From positions 1 through 64,000 of the forward strand of contig SPJN01000016.1 in NCBI GenBank assembly GCA_006844605.1: 64,000 nt of DNA. Reading direction: 5' to 3'. The number at the start of each line of letters is the position of its first letter. Positions within the stretch are counted from its first letter, which is position 1. The DNA comes from Hyphomicrobiales bacterium (GTDB lineage: Bacteria; Pseudomonadota; Alphaproteobacteria; SPJN01). Below the pieces are notes generated by a model, which did not search any database, was not told where the DNA came from, and was given only the letters and a program-made list of their open reading frames with translations. The position numbers were made by a program, and so were the translations under genes. Positions 42,816 to 51,918 of this stretch are shown here, piece by piece.

Positions 42816-44351
42816 ATGAACTTTCGTATCGTGTTGCACTTTCTGGGGCTGTTGCTAATCGGCCTTGCCGCGATGATGGCGCTGATGGCTATGGCAGCCT
42901 ATGGCTTTGGTGAGTATGAGCAAACCATCCGCTTCAGTGCATCTGGCCTTGTGACAGGCTTTGTCGCCGGGGCGTTGATGCTGGGATTGCGTGGTGATCA
43001 TGATGGCATGAACGGCAGGCGTGAAATGTTCATGATGCTGGCGCTTGGCTGGTTGATTGTGCCGCTGTTTGCCGGGTTGCCATTCTTGAATGCCAGCCTT
43101 GGCCTGTCGGTTTTTGAGGCATGGTTCGAGGGGGTGTCTGCCCTGACCACGACCGGTATCAGCCTGATTGATTTTCAAACCCGCAATGTGCCTGACTCCA
43201 TCTATCTTTGGCGCGGCTTTTTGGGATGGGTTGGCGGTTTTTGCGCCGTCATCATGATGATTGTGTTTCTGGCGGGCAGCGGCTTGGGCGGGCTTGATTC
43301 TTCCCATGTCAGTTTTGCGCATGGCGAGGGCGAGGGGGTCATGTCCCGGTCGCGCCAGACGATCCGCCTTTTAGGCCCGATCTATGCAGCAATAACAATT
43401 ATCGGCTGGGCGGTGTTAAGCCTGTCTGGCCTGCCGGGATTGGATAGTTTGTTGCTGGCGATGGGCGGCATATCCACCAGTGGCATGGCCGGGCCACAGG
43501 GGCTGGCACCGGTGGGGGGAAACTTGCTGGCAATGTTCGCCATCGCGCTGATGTGTTTGGCGGGTACAGTGAATATGACCCATCACGCGCGGCTGTTTCT
43601 TAGCCGCAGGCGGACACTGACCGGAATCTATTTTGGCGAACCGGAACTTAGCGCGATTTTTGCTTGGATATTCGGCGGCACGCTGATTTGCACCGCTGGG
43701 TTTATCGTATTTCAACAGGCCGGGATTTGGGAGGCGCTGACCACGGCATTGTTCAACATGGTCAGCTTTGCCAGCACCACGGGCTATGGCCTGACCATGG
43801 TCGGCACAGGGACAGGCGTAGGGACAGGCGTAGGGACCGGCGCAGGGCTGGGCGCAGAGTCAAGCGTTGCCGGGCTGCCATTGGTGGGTGCCGTGACGCT
43901 TGGGATTGCGATGGTCATCGGCGGGGCCGTTGGGTCCACCGCCAGCGGCATTCGCCCCATAAGGCTGATGATCCTTTATATGCAGGGTGAAAGGGAGCTG
44001 GCGCGCATGGTGCATGTGAAGTCCATTGTGCGCTTTCGTATTCGCGGTCAACATTTGCAGAACTCTGTCGTGCGTGCCGTGTCGGCGTTATTGTTGTTAT
44101 ACATTCTGTGCGGGGTGGCCTGCGGTCTGGGCCTTGCCGCAGCAGGTATGCCGGTTGAAGATGCGATGATTGCCGCGTTAAGCGCGATGACCAATTGCGG
44201 CCCGGCATTGGCTTTTTTCACCAATGGTGCTGTGACCGGCCCTGATCTTGAAGATGGTATGCAGGCGGTCTATGCGGCCGGGATGATCTTGGGCCGCGTC
44301 GAAGTGCTTGCCTTTATAGCCTTGTTGACGCCGCAATACTGGCGTAGATGA
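42816..44351 (+). CDS. trkH: Trk system potassium uptake protein TrkH
   Basis: TrkH is the K+-conducting membrane subunit. The 511-residue protein has about ten membrane segments and four pore loops with filter glycines: SALTTTGIS, GGISTSGMAG, SFASTTGYGLT and MTNCGPALAF. Just after the third loop a Gly/Thr/Val stretch (about 328-346) is encoded by 12-bp tandem repeats and looks like an expansion of the outer loop. Translationally linked to trkA. Confidence 0.95.
   Translation: MNFRIVLHFLGLLLIGLAAMMALMAMAAYGFGEYEQTIRFSASGLVTGFVAGALMLGLRGDHDGMNGRREMFMMLALGWLIVPLFAGLPFLNASLGLSVFEAWFEGVSALTTTGISLIDFQTRNVPDSIYLWRGFLGWVGGFCAVIMMIVFLAGSGLGGLDSSHVSFAHGEGEGVMSRSRQTIRLLGPIYAAITIIGWAVLSLSGLPGLDSLLLAMGGISTSGMAGPQGLAPVGGNLLAMFAIALMCLAGTVNMTHHARLFLSRRRTLTGIYFGEPELSAIFAWIFGGTLICTAGFIVFQQAGIWEALTTALFNMVSFASTTGYGLTMVGTGTGVGTGVGTGAGLGAESSVAGLPLVGAVTLGIAMVIGGAVGSTASGIRPIRLMILYMQGERELARMVHVKSIVRFRIRGQHLQNSVVRAVSALLLLYILCGVACGLGLAAAGMPVEDAMIAALSAMTNCGPALAFFTNGAVTGPDLEDGMQAVYAAGMILGRVEVLAFIALLTPQYWRR
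43803..43850 (+). repeat. 12-bp degenerate tandem repeat (x4) within trkH
   Basis: Units GGCACAGGGACA, GGCGTAGGGACA, GGCGTAGGGACC and GGCGCAGGGCTG follow at 43803, 43815, 43827 and 43839. They are in frame and encode a GTGT-GVGT-type run directly behind the third selectivity-filter loop. Copy number could vary by slippage. Confidence 0.8.
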
Positions 44352-44385
44352 AACCATAGCCAATTAGAAAACTGACTGTCTGCCC

Positions 44386-45261
44386 ATGCCCCGTATCGCT
44401 TATGTTAATGGCCGTTACCTGCCGCACAATGATGCCGCCGTCCATATTGAGGACCGGGGGTTTCAGTTCGCTGATGGCATTTATGAAGTATGCGCCGTGT
44501 TTGACGGCGTGTTGCTGGACCGGGCGGGGCACGATGCGCGGTTAACCCGTTCACTTGGCGCGCTGGATATTGCGATGCCGGTCAATAAAAATGCCCTTAG
44601 CCATATCATGATGGAAGTCGCCCGGCGCAATCGGCTGACCGGTGGTGTGATTTACGTACAGGTCACACGCGGCGTCGCTGCCCGCAATCACACATTCCCG
44701 CAACAGGCTGTGCGTCCGTCATTGATTGTGACAGCGCGGCCCCTGAACTTTGCAAAGGTTGAGGAACGGGCGCAAAAAGGCATCACTGCAATCTCACACA
44801 AGGATGAACGGTGGGCCCGTTGCGATATTAAATCCATTGCCCTGCTGCCGAATGTGTTGGCACGTCAAGCGGCCCTGTCACAAGGGGCGGGTGAGGCATG
44901 GTTGGTTGATGATAAGGGCTTCGTGACCGAGGGCGCAGCCTCTACCGCGTGGATTGTCGATCAGGACGGCACGCTGATCACGCGGCCCCTGTCGCAGGAA
45001 ATTTTGCCCGGCATCACGCGCGAAAGCCTGTTCAAGGTCGCGGCCCAACAGGGCATCAAGGTTGTCGAACGTGCCTTTACGATTGAAGAAGCGCAGGGCG
45101 CGCGTGAAGCCTTTGTCAGTGCCGCAACTGCATTTGTGCAACCGGTGACAGCGATTGACGGGGTGCAGATCGGCAACGGTGCGCCCGGATCGATTGCGCT
45201 GGGTTTACGCGAAGCCTATATCGCCTATGCCAAGGATGCGGCGCGCAGGCAGCACGGCTGA
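44386..45261 (+). CDS. dat: D-amino-acid transaminase (class IV PLP aminotransferase)
   Basis: The 291-residue protein is a fold-type IV aminotransferase. The start MPRIAYVNGRYLPHNDAAVHIEDRGFQFADGIYEV and the PLP lysine in CDIKSIALLPNVLARQ fit D-alanine transaminase more than branched-chain transaminase. The motif EGAASTAWIV and the C-terminal SAATAFVQPVTAIDG follow. D-glutamate or D-alanine for peptidoglycan is the likely product. It lies between trkH and hfq, a position shared by many alphaproteobacteria. ADC lyase is a less likely alternative. Confidence 0.88.
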   Translation: MPRIAYVNGRYLPHNDAAVHIEDRGFQFADGIYEVCAVFDGVLLDRAGHDARLTRSLGALDIAMPVNKNALSHIMMEVARRNRLTGGVIYVQVTRGVAARNHTFPQQAVRPSLIVTARPLNFAKVEERAQKGITAISHKDERWARCDIKSIALLPNVLARQAALSQGAGEAWLVDDKGFVTEGAASTAWIVDQDGTLITRPLSQEILPGITRESLFKVAAQQGIKVVERAFTIEEAQGAREAFVSAATAFVQPVTAIDGVQIGNGAPGSIALGLREAYIAYAKDAARRQHG

Positions 45262-45427
45262 CCACCACGCGAACCTGAGTAATGTCCATTTTATGCTTCG
45301 TTTCGCCGCAGACGCTGCGTCAACCCGCGGTTTTGCGCTTATTTTGGTGCAATGCAATATAGGGGCATGGTTCTGACGTGGGGTTGGAACCGCGCAATAA
45401 TAACAAGACAGAAGAGAGGGTGCCCCG

Positions 45428-45679
45428 ATGACGGATAAGCCCCAAAACTTGCAGGACACGTTCCTGAACGCGGTGCGTAAGTCGAAAACACCGCTTACGA
45501 TCTTCCTGGTCAACGGCGTCAAGCTACAGGGGTATATCTCCTGGTTTGACAATTTTTGTGTGTTGCTACGCCGGGACGGTCAATCACAACTGGTTTATAA
45601 GCATGCAATTTCGACCATCATGCCGAACGGACCGGTTTCGCTATATGACGGCGATACAGAAGATACTGACGAAGATTGA
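45428..45679 (+). CDS. hfq: RNA chaperone Hfq
   Basis: Hfq forms a hexameric Sm-like ring that pairs small RNAs with mRNAs. The 83-residue protein has Sm1 ([30 protein letters not shown] and [10 protein letters not shown]) and the Sm2 signature [10 protein letters not shown], with a short acidic tail. In alphaproteobacteria hfq and hflX flank each other, and Hfq influences nifA/ntr-regulated genes, so linkage to ntr genes may be relevant. The 166-bp leader before it has no recognised element. Confidence 0.98.
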   Translation: MTDKPQNLQDTFLNAVRKSKTPLTIFLVNGVKLQGYISWFDNFCVLLRRDGQSQLVYKHAISTIMPNGPVSLYDGDTEDTDED

Positions 45680-45755
45680 TCACTTTTCGGTTGATCAATT
45701 CATTTTCGGTGATTTTTCTGTCGGGCTGTCATTGCGTTTGGGATAACCTAACCCC

Positions 45756-47156
45756 ATGACATACCCTACTGACGACACCCCGCCCCAAAACGTGGACGAG
45801 GGCGTTGACGCAATTGGTATCAGCTTTGCCGATGAACGGCAGGCGGTTGCCGAAGCGCGCGCCTTGGTCATTCATGCCGACATTCGCGCCCATCGCGGTG
45901 AACGACGCCGCACGGCTGATGAATGTTTGGAAGAGGCGATTAATCTAAGCGCGGCCATCAATCTTGATATTGTTGATGCCTTTGTGGTGCGTGTTGAAAA
46001 ACCGCGCCCGTCCACCTTGCTGGGTACTGGCAAGATGGAGGAGTTGGCAACCCTGATTGATGGTGAAGAGATTGAGGTCGTGATTTTTGACGGCTCGCTC
46101 ACCCCCGGTCAGCAGCGCAACCTTGAACGCGCCTTGCGCGCCAAGGTGCTGGACCGTACGGCATTGATTTTGGAAATCTTTGGCGAACGGGCACGCACCA
46201 AGGAAGGCAAGCTGCAGGTTGACCTTGCCCATCTGAACTATCAGCGCACCCGCCTTGTGCGGTCGTGGACCCATTTGGAACGCCAGCGCGGTGGCGCAGG
46301 TTTTATGGGTGGCCCCGGTGAAACGCAGATGGAAGCTGACCGCCGAACCCTTGAAGAACGTATAGGCAGGCTGAAGCGGGAACTGAAGACCGTGACCGCC
46401 ACGCGTACCTTGCACCGCAAGGGCCGCAAAAAAGTGCCATATCCGATTGTTGCCTTGGTTGGTTATACCAATGCGGGGAAATCAACCCTGTTCAATCGGA
46501 TCACGCAATCTGATGTGATGGCAAAGGATATGTTGTTCGCCACGCTTGACCCAACTTTGCGCGGCGTGACCCTGCCATCAGGACGGCAGATCATTTTGTC
46601 TGACACTGTGGGCTTTATCTCTGACCTGCCAACCGAATTGGTTGCCGCCTTCCGCGCCACCTTGGAGGAGGTGCTGGAGGCTGACTTGGTTTTGCATGTG
46701 CGTGATGCGGCGTCCGACTTTTTTGTCGCCGAAGGCGCAGATGTTGCAGACGTTCTGCGCGGGCTTGGCCTGACGGATAATGATATCGACGCCATGGTCG
46801 AAGTGTCCAACAAGCTGGACCTGATGAGCGACGAGGCGAAAGAGGCCGCCATGAATGAGGCGTCTCGCCATGAATTGCAGGTTGCTGTTTCTGCCCTTGA
46901 TGGCTTGGGCGTAGATGAACTGCTGTCGCTGATAGATGCGCGCCTTGGCATGGGGGAGCGTGATTACGATGTTACCGTCCCTGCGGCTGATGGGGCCGCC
47001 TTGGCTGCCTTGCATCAATTGGGCGATATTTTGCAGCAATCACACCTTGATGATGGCGCAACGGCATTGACCGTGCGGCTGGCTGACAAGGGGGTGGGGC
47101 AGTTCCACAAGCAATATCCGGCTATAAATCTGATGAAATTGCCGAAAAAGCGGTGA
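45756..47156 (+). CDS. hflX: Ribosome-associated GTPase HflX
   Basis: HflX splits or rescues stalled ribosomes under stress. The 466-residue protein has the N-terminal HflX domain (about 20-200, TLLGTGKMEELATLI, FDGSLTPGQQRNLERAL), a glycine-rich linker (RGGAGFMGGPGETQ) and the G domain with G1 GYTNAGKSTLFN, G3 DTVGFI and the NKLD G4 motif as SNKLDLM. The C-terminal domain follows. It starts 76 bp after hfq. Confidence 0.97.
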   Translation: MTYPTDDTPPQNVDEGVDAIGISFADERQAVAEARALVIHADIRAHRGERRRTADECLEEAINLSAAINLDIVDAFVVRVEKPRPSTLLGTGKMEELATLIDGEEIEVVIFDGSLTPGQQRNLERALRAKVLDRTALILEIFGERARTKEGKLQVDLAHLNYQRTRLVRSWTHLERQRGGAGFMGGPGETQMEADRRTLEERIGRLKRELKTVTATRTLHRKGRKKVPYPIVALVGYTNAGKSTLFNRITQSDVMAKDMLFATLDPTLRGVTLPSGRQIILSDTVGFISDLPTELVAAFRATLEEVLEADLVLHVRDAASDFFVAEGADVADVLRGLGLTDNDIDAMVEVSNKLDLMSDEAKEAAMNEASRHELQVAVSALDGLGVDELLSLIDARLGMGERDYDVTVPAADGAALAALHQLGDILQQSHLDDGATALTVRLADKGVGQFHKQYPAINLMKLPKKR

Positions 47157-47278
47157 TCTCAGCAAAAAGTCGCATTGTTTCTGGATGGTAAACAGGCGAA
47201 AAGCCCCTTGAAAGTATGGATTGGCTGTGCTGCCCCCCAAATATGCAGCACGGCGCAGAACTGTGAAGCGAGTATCTT

Positions 47279-47818
47279 ATGAATCTGGAAAAAATCGGCC
47301 CCGGTAAGAATGTTCCTTGGGACTTGAATGTGGTGATTGAAATCCCGCAAGGCGCCGACCCGATCAAATATGAAATCGACAAGGACACAGGCGCGCTGGT
47401 CGTTGACCGGTTCCTGCACACCGCCATGTACTATCCGTGTAACTATGGTTTTGTGCCTTGCACCCTGTCTGATGATGGTGACCCCGTGGATGCGCTGGTT
47501 GTTGGCCCGCAGAAAATCGTGCCCGGCGCGGTTATTCGCGTGCGCCCCATTGGCGTGCTGATCATGGAAGATGAAAAAGGCGAGGATGAAAAACTCCTGA
47601 CCGTGCCGCATGATGAGCTGCATCCCTTTTACACCGACACCGTGTCTTGGCGTAACCTGCCGCAGGTATTGATCGACCAGATCAGCCACTTCTTTGAGCA
47701 TTACAAGGATCTTGAAGAAGGCAAATGGGCCAAGGTCAAACGTTGGGGCGAGGCAGAAGAGGCCGCCCAAATGGTTGAAGAAGGTCTGATCCGCGCGGCA
47801 GAGGCGAAAAAGGCTTAG
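47279..47818 (+). CDS. ppa: Soluble inorganic pyrophosphatase (family I)
   Basis: Ppa hydrolyses cytosolic PPi. The 179-residue length and motifs EIPQGADPIKYEIDKDTG, MYYPCNYGFVPCTL and the metal site DDGDPVDALV are those of family I enzymes. It lies upstream of the membrane pyrophosphatase hppA, so the cell can both waste and conserve PPi energy. Confidence 0.97.
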   Translation: MNLEKIGPGKNVPWDLNVVIEIPQGADPIKYEIDKDTGALVVDRFLHTAMYYPCNYGFVPCTLSDDGDPVDALVVGPQKIVPGAVIRVRPIGVLIMEDEKGEDEKLLTVPHDELHPFYTDTVSWRNLPQVLIDQISHFFEHYKDLEEGKWAKVKRWGEAEEAAQMVEEGLIRAAEAKKA

Positions 47819-47860
47819 TTTCCAGCCGGTTCTCCCCGAAAATTGGCCTGCGGCAAACGG

Positions 47861-47888
47861 TTGCAGTTTGTCGCAGTTCCTGTAAATT
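47861..47888 (+). promoter_or_regulatory. Candidate promoter for hppA
   Basis: TTGCAG (47861-47866) is followed after 16 bp by TAAATT (47883-47888), a fair sigma-70-like pair between ppa and hppA. Transcription from it would begin near 47895, just before the two hairpins of the hppA leader. Motif match only. Confidence 0.35.
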
Positions 47889-47898
47889 GCCCCCAAGG

Positions 47899-47929
47899 CA
47901 TCCCGCTATAAAAAAGAATCAGCGGGATG
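47899..47929 (+). other. Hairpin 1 in ppa-hppA intergenic region (terminator or leader element)
   Basis: CATCCCGCT (47899-47907) pairs perfectly with AGCGGGATG (47921-47929) across a 13-nt A-rich loop; TCTTTCG follows. It could end the ppa transcript or be the first stem of the hppA leader. Its 5' arm can alternatively pair with the 3' arm of hairpin 2. Confidence 0.6.
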
Positions 47930-47948
47930 TCTTTCGATATTTCGAACA

Positions 47949-47967
47949 GGCCCGCGGGGAGCGGGCC
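47949..47967 (+). other. Hairpin 2 in hppA 5' leader
   Basis: GGCCCGC (47949-47955) pairs with GCGGGCC (47961-47967) over a 5-nt GGGGA loop. It lies 19 nt upstream of the chosen hppA start and shares the AGCGGG/CCCGC pairing elements with hairpin 1, so the two stems can exchange partners. Confidence 0.6.
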
Positions 47968-47986
47968 GCGTAACAAAAGGGGGCGT

Positions 47987-50095
47987 ATGTCTATGGACAC
48001 GCTTATTCTCGTCATCCTGTGCGGTGGCGCTGCGATCCTTTATGGATTGTGGGCCATTCGTTCCGTTCTGTCGGCCAGTGCCGGTAATGAACGGATGCAG
48101 GAAATTGCCGGTGCCATCCAAGAAGGCGCCATGGCATATCTTAATCGCCAATATCGCACCATTGCGATGGTCGGTGCCGTGATCTTTGTCGGTGCTATTT
48201 TCCTTCTAAGTCTGAAAGCTGCGATCGGGTTTCTGATCGGTGCCACCATGTCAGGGGCTGCCGGGTATATCGGTATGCTGGTTTCTGTGCGTGCCAATGT
48301 GCGTACTGCAGAAGCTGCCCGTCAGGGGCTGGCGCAGGGGCTGTCTGTTGCCTTTAAATCTGGCGCTGTGACCGGCATGTTTGTTGCCGGGCTCGCCTTA
48401 TTGTCAGTGGCAATCTACTACATGGTTCTGACCAATATGGGCGTTGCCGGGCGTGAGTTGATTGACGCGATGGTTGCGCTTGGTTTCGGGGCCTCATTGA
48501 TTTCAGTCTTTGCCCGTCTTGGTGGCGGTATTTTCACCAAGGGCGCTGATGTGGGGGCTGACCTTGTTGGTAAGGTTGAAGCCGGTATCCCTGAGGACGA
48601 CCCCCGTAACCCTGCTGTGATCGCGGATAATGTGGGTGACAATGTTGGTGACTGTGCCGGTATGGCAGCTGACTTGTTCGAAACCTATGCCGTGACGGTT
48701 GTGGCAACGATGGTGTTGGCGTCAATCTTCTTTGTCGGTGAACAGATGGAAACGCTGATGATTTTGCCGTTGGCAATTTCAGGCGTGTGCCTGCTGACCT
48801 CCATCGCGGGGACTTTCTTTGTCCGCCTTGGCAAGTCCGAAAATATCATGGGCGCGCTCTATAAGGGGTTCATCGCGGCGGCTGTGTTATCAGCCATCGT
48901 CCTGTGGCCTGTTATGGATCAGGTTGTGGGCATGGATGCATCCATGACAGCGAACGGCCAAACCTTTAGCGGTATGGACCTGTATATTTGCGGCATTGTC
49001 GGCCTGGTGATCACTGGTCTGATTATCTGGATCACTGAATATTATACGGGCGTTGAATATCGTCCGGTGAAATCAGTGGCACAGGCATCAACCACCGGTC
49101 ATGGCACGAACGTGATTCAGGGCCTTGCGGTTTCAATGGAAGCCACTGCCTTGCCCGCGCTTGTGATTGTTGCCGGGATCATCATCACACATGGCCTTGC
49201 CGGTCTGTTTGGCATTGCCATTGCGGTGACCACCATGTTGGCACTTGCCGGTATGGTTGTGGCGCTCGACGCCTATGGCCCCGTGACGGATAATGCAGGC
49301 GGCATTGCCGAGATGGCTGATCTTGAAGAATCTGTTCGTAACAAGACAGATGCGCTTGATGCGGTGGGTAATACCACCAAGGCGGTCACCAAGGGGTACG
49401 CCATCGGGTCTGCCGGTTTGGGTGCCTTGGTTCTGTTCGCAGCCTATACAGAGGACTTGAAGTTCTTCGCAGCGCAGCCGGATATCTATCCGTACTTTGC
49501 GGGCCTAGATGTGGACTTCTCGCTTTCCAACCCGTTCGTTGTGGTTGGCCTGCTGGTGGGTGGCTTGTTGCCTTACCTGTTCGGTGCGATGGGCATGATG
49601 GCCGTGGGCCGCGCCGGTGGTGCAGTGGTTGAGGAAGTGCGAGAGCAGTTCCGCGAAAACCCCGGCATCATGACGGGCGAGACCAAGCCTGACTATGCCA
49701 AGTCGGTTGACCTTCTAACCAAGGCGGCGATCAAGGAGATGATCGTGCCGTCCATGTTGCCGGTATTGTCACCGATCGTCATGTACTTCGTCATTCTGCT
49801 GATTGCGGACAAGTCCGCTGCGTTTTCAGCGGTAGGGGCGATGTTGCTTGGTGTGATCGTGACCGGTCTGTTTGTGGCGCTGTCCATGACTGCCGGTGGC
49901 GGTGCTTGGGATAACGCCAAGAAATATATCGAAGATGGCAATCATGGCGGTAAAGGGTCTGAGGCCCATAAGGCCGCTGTGACCGGTGATACGGTCGGTG
50001 ATCCCTATAAGGATACCGCCGGTCCTGCCGTGAACCCGATGATCAAGATCACCAACATTGTGGCACTGCTGCTGTTGGCTGTTCTTGCGCATTAA
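47987..50095 (+). CDS. hppA: Proton-translocating membrane pyrophosphatase (K+-independent type)
   Basis: HppA couples PPi hydrolysis to proton pumping across the inner membrane. The protein (702 residues from ATG 47987) has about 16 membrane segments, the signature [35 protein letters not shown] (quoted in part: [11 protein letters not shown]) and the C-terminal [17 protein letters not shown]. The motif GNTTKA, with Lys rather than Ala, marks the K+-independent subfamily. The track start at 47927 runs through the leader hairpins and is unlikely. ATG 47993 has better spacing from AAGGGGG and is an alternative. Confidence 0.95.
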   Translation: MSMDTLILVILCGGAAILYGLWAIRSVLSASAGNERMQEIAGAIQEGAMAYLNRQYRTIAMVGAVIFVGAIFLLSLKAAIGFLIGATMSGAAGYIGMLVSVRANVRTAEAARQGLAQGLSVAFKSGAVTGMFVAGLALLSVAIYYMVLTNMGVAGRELIDAMVALGFGASLISVFARLGGGIFTKGADVGADLVGKVEAGIPEDDPRNPAVIADNVGDNVGDCAGMAADLFETYAVTVVATMVLASIFFVGEQMETLMILPLAISGVCLLTSIAGTFFVRLGKSENIMGALYKGFIAAAVLSAIVLWPVMDQVVGMDASMTANGQTFSGMDLYICGIVGLVITGLIIWITEYYTGVEYRPVKSVAQASTTGHGTNVIQGLAVSMEATALPALVIVAGIIITHGLAGLFGIAIAVTTMLALAGMVVALDAYGPVTDNAGGIAEMADLEESVRNKTDALDAVGNTTKAVTKGYAIGSAGLGALVLFAAYTEDLKFFAAQPDIYPYFAGLDVDFSLSNPFVVVGLLVGGLLPYLFGAMGMMAVGRAGGAVVEEVREQFRENPGIMTGETKPDYAKSVDLLTKAAIKEMIVPSMLPVLSPIVMYFVILLIADKSAAFSAVGAMLLGVIVTGLFVALSMTAGGGAWDNAKKYIEDGNHGGKGSEAHKAAVTGDTVGDPYKDTAGPAVNPMIKITNIVALLLLAVLAH

Positions 50096-50164
50096 TCGCC
50101 ATCCCAAATGCGTGGTTCGACTGCGAAGTTGAACCGGACCTAAACCGCATTTTGAAGAATAATG

Positions 50165-50201
50165 AAACCTCGCTGGCGCAATCCGGCGGGGTTTTATTTT
50201 T
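50165..50201 (+). terminator. Rho-independent terminator of hppA
   Basis: AAACCTCGCTG (50165-50175) pairs with CGGCGGGGTTT (50184-50194), two G-T pairs included, and TTTTATTTTT follows. It overlaps the 3' end of the convergent yjbR-like gene. Confidence 0.8.
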
Positions 50202-50550
50202 GCGCCTCGTCAAATTCGCGCGCCATCTTTTTCGTCACGCGGCCGCGCCACATGTTGATCAGATGGGCCAGTGTAACGTCCCTGTCGGCCTGATCCAGCC
50301 GCATCATCAGATAGGGCCACCCCTTGAAATGATCGGTGATGTGATAAAGCGTGGGGTCAAGGTCGAGCAGGGCATCGCGTTCGTCTATTGAGCCAAGCTT
50401 GATGGTGATGGCATTATGTTCAGGATAATGATGCGTCAAATCCTTGCCACGGGTTTTGAGCGACGGCATCCCGTGATAGGACCCTTCGGCTGTTTCAGGC
50501 AATGCGCAGCCCAGCTTGACAACTTCATCCCATGTCAGACCTTTTGTCAT
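50194..50550 (-). CDS. MmcQ/YjbR family protein
   Basis: This 118-residue protein has the MmcQ/YjbR (CyaY-like fold) pattern: an N-terminal helix with LPETAEGSYHGMPSLKTRGKD, then ITIKLGSIDERDALL and HFKGWPYLMMRL, ending with helices (WRGRVTKKMAREFDEAQ). The family is widespread and often listed as DNA-binding, but no biochemical function is established. It lies on the minus strand between hppA and bamE, and its 3' end overlaps the hppA terminator. Confidence 0.82.
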   Translation of the reverse strand: MTKGLTWDEVVKLGCALPETAEGSYHGMPSLKTRGKDLTHHYPEHNAITIKLGSIDERDALLDLDPTLYHITDHFKGWPYLMMRLDQADRDVTLAHLINMWRGRVTKKMAREFDEAQK

Positions 50551-50560
50551 GAGGGTTTAA

Positions 50561-50696
50561 CGCGGAATTTGGCCGCCGCGACCGCCTACCAAGCGCTTCT
50601 CAGCAAGGCGGAACGACTTGCGATGAAAGAAGCCGCGCAAAAAAATGCGTCTGGCGGGGGTAGGGGTCATCGCGGAATTTGGCCGCCGCGACCGCC
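50561..50696. repeat. 26-bp direct repeat duplicating the bamE 3' end
   Basis: Bases 50561-50586 are identical to 50671-50696. The second copy encodes the last residues of BamE (GGRGGQIPR on the minus strand, then TGA); the first lies 110 bp further downstream and also reads GGQIPR then TAA. Between them are 84 bp without an ORF of note. This looks like a duplication of the gene tail or an insertion that split it. Confidence 0.75.
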
Positions 50697-51218
50697 GGAC
50701 GGCCCTGGACCGGGCAAGCCGCCCTGTTCATTGCCGCCGCCGCTAAACCGGCCGATGTTGCCAAACAATTGATCGAGAATGCCAAGCTCCTTCCCCTTGG
50801 TTGGAGTGGAGCGGCCCTCGAAATCAACGATCTGGCCGTCTTCCAAACCGTAACGACGAATGTCGCTGACGGTGTTGGTATCATCGAAATAAACGGCAAG
50901 AATGGTGCGTTCCTCAGGCACGGGGTCGAGGAAGGCGCGCTTGCGCAATGTTGTGCTGATATAATACCACGCCGCCGTGTCATCGATCGAAAAGGCAGCC
51001 TTGTGCGAGGGGGAGCCAAGCATGGACTGGACGGACGCTTCATTGTCCGTGCCGACCTCAACATCTGAAACCGTCTGGTTATCAGGGACATAGCCTTGCC
51101 GGGTGACATCCTGCGAACAGGCTGCAATCAGCAGCAATCCGGCACCCATCAGGGCCGCTTTGGGCGCCTTGTGGCGCAAGGTCAGGCGGGCAAATTGGGA
51201 TGAGGCGTCATGCAGCAT
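50667..51218 (-). CDS. bamE: Outer-membrane assembly lipoprotein BamE (SmpA/OmlA)
   Basis: BamE is a lipoprotein of the beta-barrel assembly machine. The 183-residue protein has a signal peptide with lipobox LLIAACS and lipidated C34, then the SmpA/OmlA domain (about 50-140) with GTDNEASVQSMLGSPSHKAAF and DDTAAWYYIS. A Gly/Pro-rich tail (about 155-183) ends in GGRGGQIPR. That tail is repeated downstream at the DNA level. It is divergent from the bc1 chaperone gene, an arrangement common in alphaproteobacteria. Confidence 0.9.
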   Translation of the reverse strand: MLHDASSQFARLTLRHKAPKAALMGAGLLLIAACSQDVTRQGYVPDNQTVSDVEVGTDNEASVQSMLGSPSHKAAFSIDDTAAWYYISTTLRKRAFLDPVPEERTILAVYFDDTNTVSDIRRYGLEDGQIVDFEGRSTPTKGKELGILDQLFGNIGRFSGGGNEQGGLPGPGPSGGRGGQIPR

Positions 51219-51354
51219 GAAAAACTCTCGAAACAGGCGGTCAAAAAAGGTTAGAAAGGGCCGCTTGAATTGCGACCTTGCATCTGTTGACCTAGCCCGA
51301 AGCCCGGCCCAAATTCAAGCCGAAAGTTAAGTTTTATCGGAGATTACCCCGCCT

Positions 51355-51918
51355 ATGCCTATGTCTTTCTCACGCCTGTTCCTGCCTAAGGCGATCAGCG
51401 AGGCGGCCCACAATGCCTATGTGGTGCTGGCGGAATATTCCCGCGCGCCGCGTTTTTACCGCGATCTTGGCGTGGCAGATACGCTTGATGGCCGGTTTGA
51501 CATGATGGCGCTGGTGATCGGTTTGGCTATTCGCCGCCTGAATCAGGACCAGACAGTCACTGGCAAACAATCGAAAAACCGCCATCGTCTGGCGCAGGAA
51601 CTGTTCGATTATATGTTTGATGATATGGATCGGGCCTTGCGCGAAATGGGCGTGGGGGACCTGTCGGTCGGTAAAAAGATCAAGAAGATGGCCCATGCGT
51701 TTTATGGGCGTGTCGATGCCTATGGCAAGGCGCTGGACACCGGGGACCGCGCGGCCTTGATAGAGGCATTGCAACGAAACTTGTATCGCGGTGTTGCCCC
51801 AACTGACGAAGTGCAGGCCAAAATGGCCGATGAGGTTGAGGCGCTGGCCGCGCAATATGCAGCTGTGCCCATTGATGATTGGTTGTCGAAACAATTGGTG
51901 CTGGAGGCACGCGCATGA
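51355..51918 (+). CDS. Ubiquinol-cytochrome c chaperone family protein (Cbp3/UQCC1-like)
   Basis: The 187-residue protein matches the bacterial homologues of Cbp3/UQCC1, assembly factors for cytochrome b of complex III. Features are AHNAYVVLAEYSRAPRFYRDLGVADTLDGRFDMM and QELFDYMFDDMDRALREMGVGDLSVGKKIKKMA, then AFYGRVDAY. It is followed with an ATGA overlap by the yceD/DUF177 gene. GGAG lies 12 nt upstream of the ATG, and an in-frame ATG two codons on is possible. The complex III genes are not in the window. Confidence 0.9.
   Translation: MPMSFSRLFLPKAISEAAHNAYVVLAEYSRAPRFYRDLGVADTLDGRFDMMALVIGLAIRRLNQDQTVTGKQSKNRHRLAQELFDYMFDDMDRALREMGVGDLSVGKKIKKMAHAFYGRVDAYGKALDTGDRAALIEALQRNLYRGVAPTDEVQAKMADEVEALAAQYAAVPIDDWLSKQLVLEARA

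Noticed and set aside
47159-47896. 245-residue minus-strand ORF over ppa
   Set aside because: Covers the conserved ppa gene and parts of two intergenic regions; no domain recognised.
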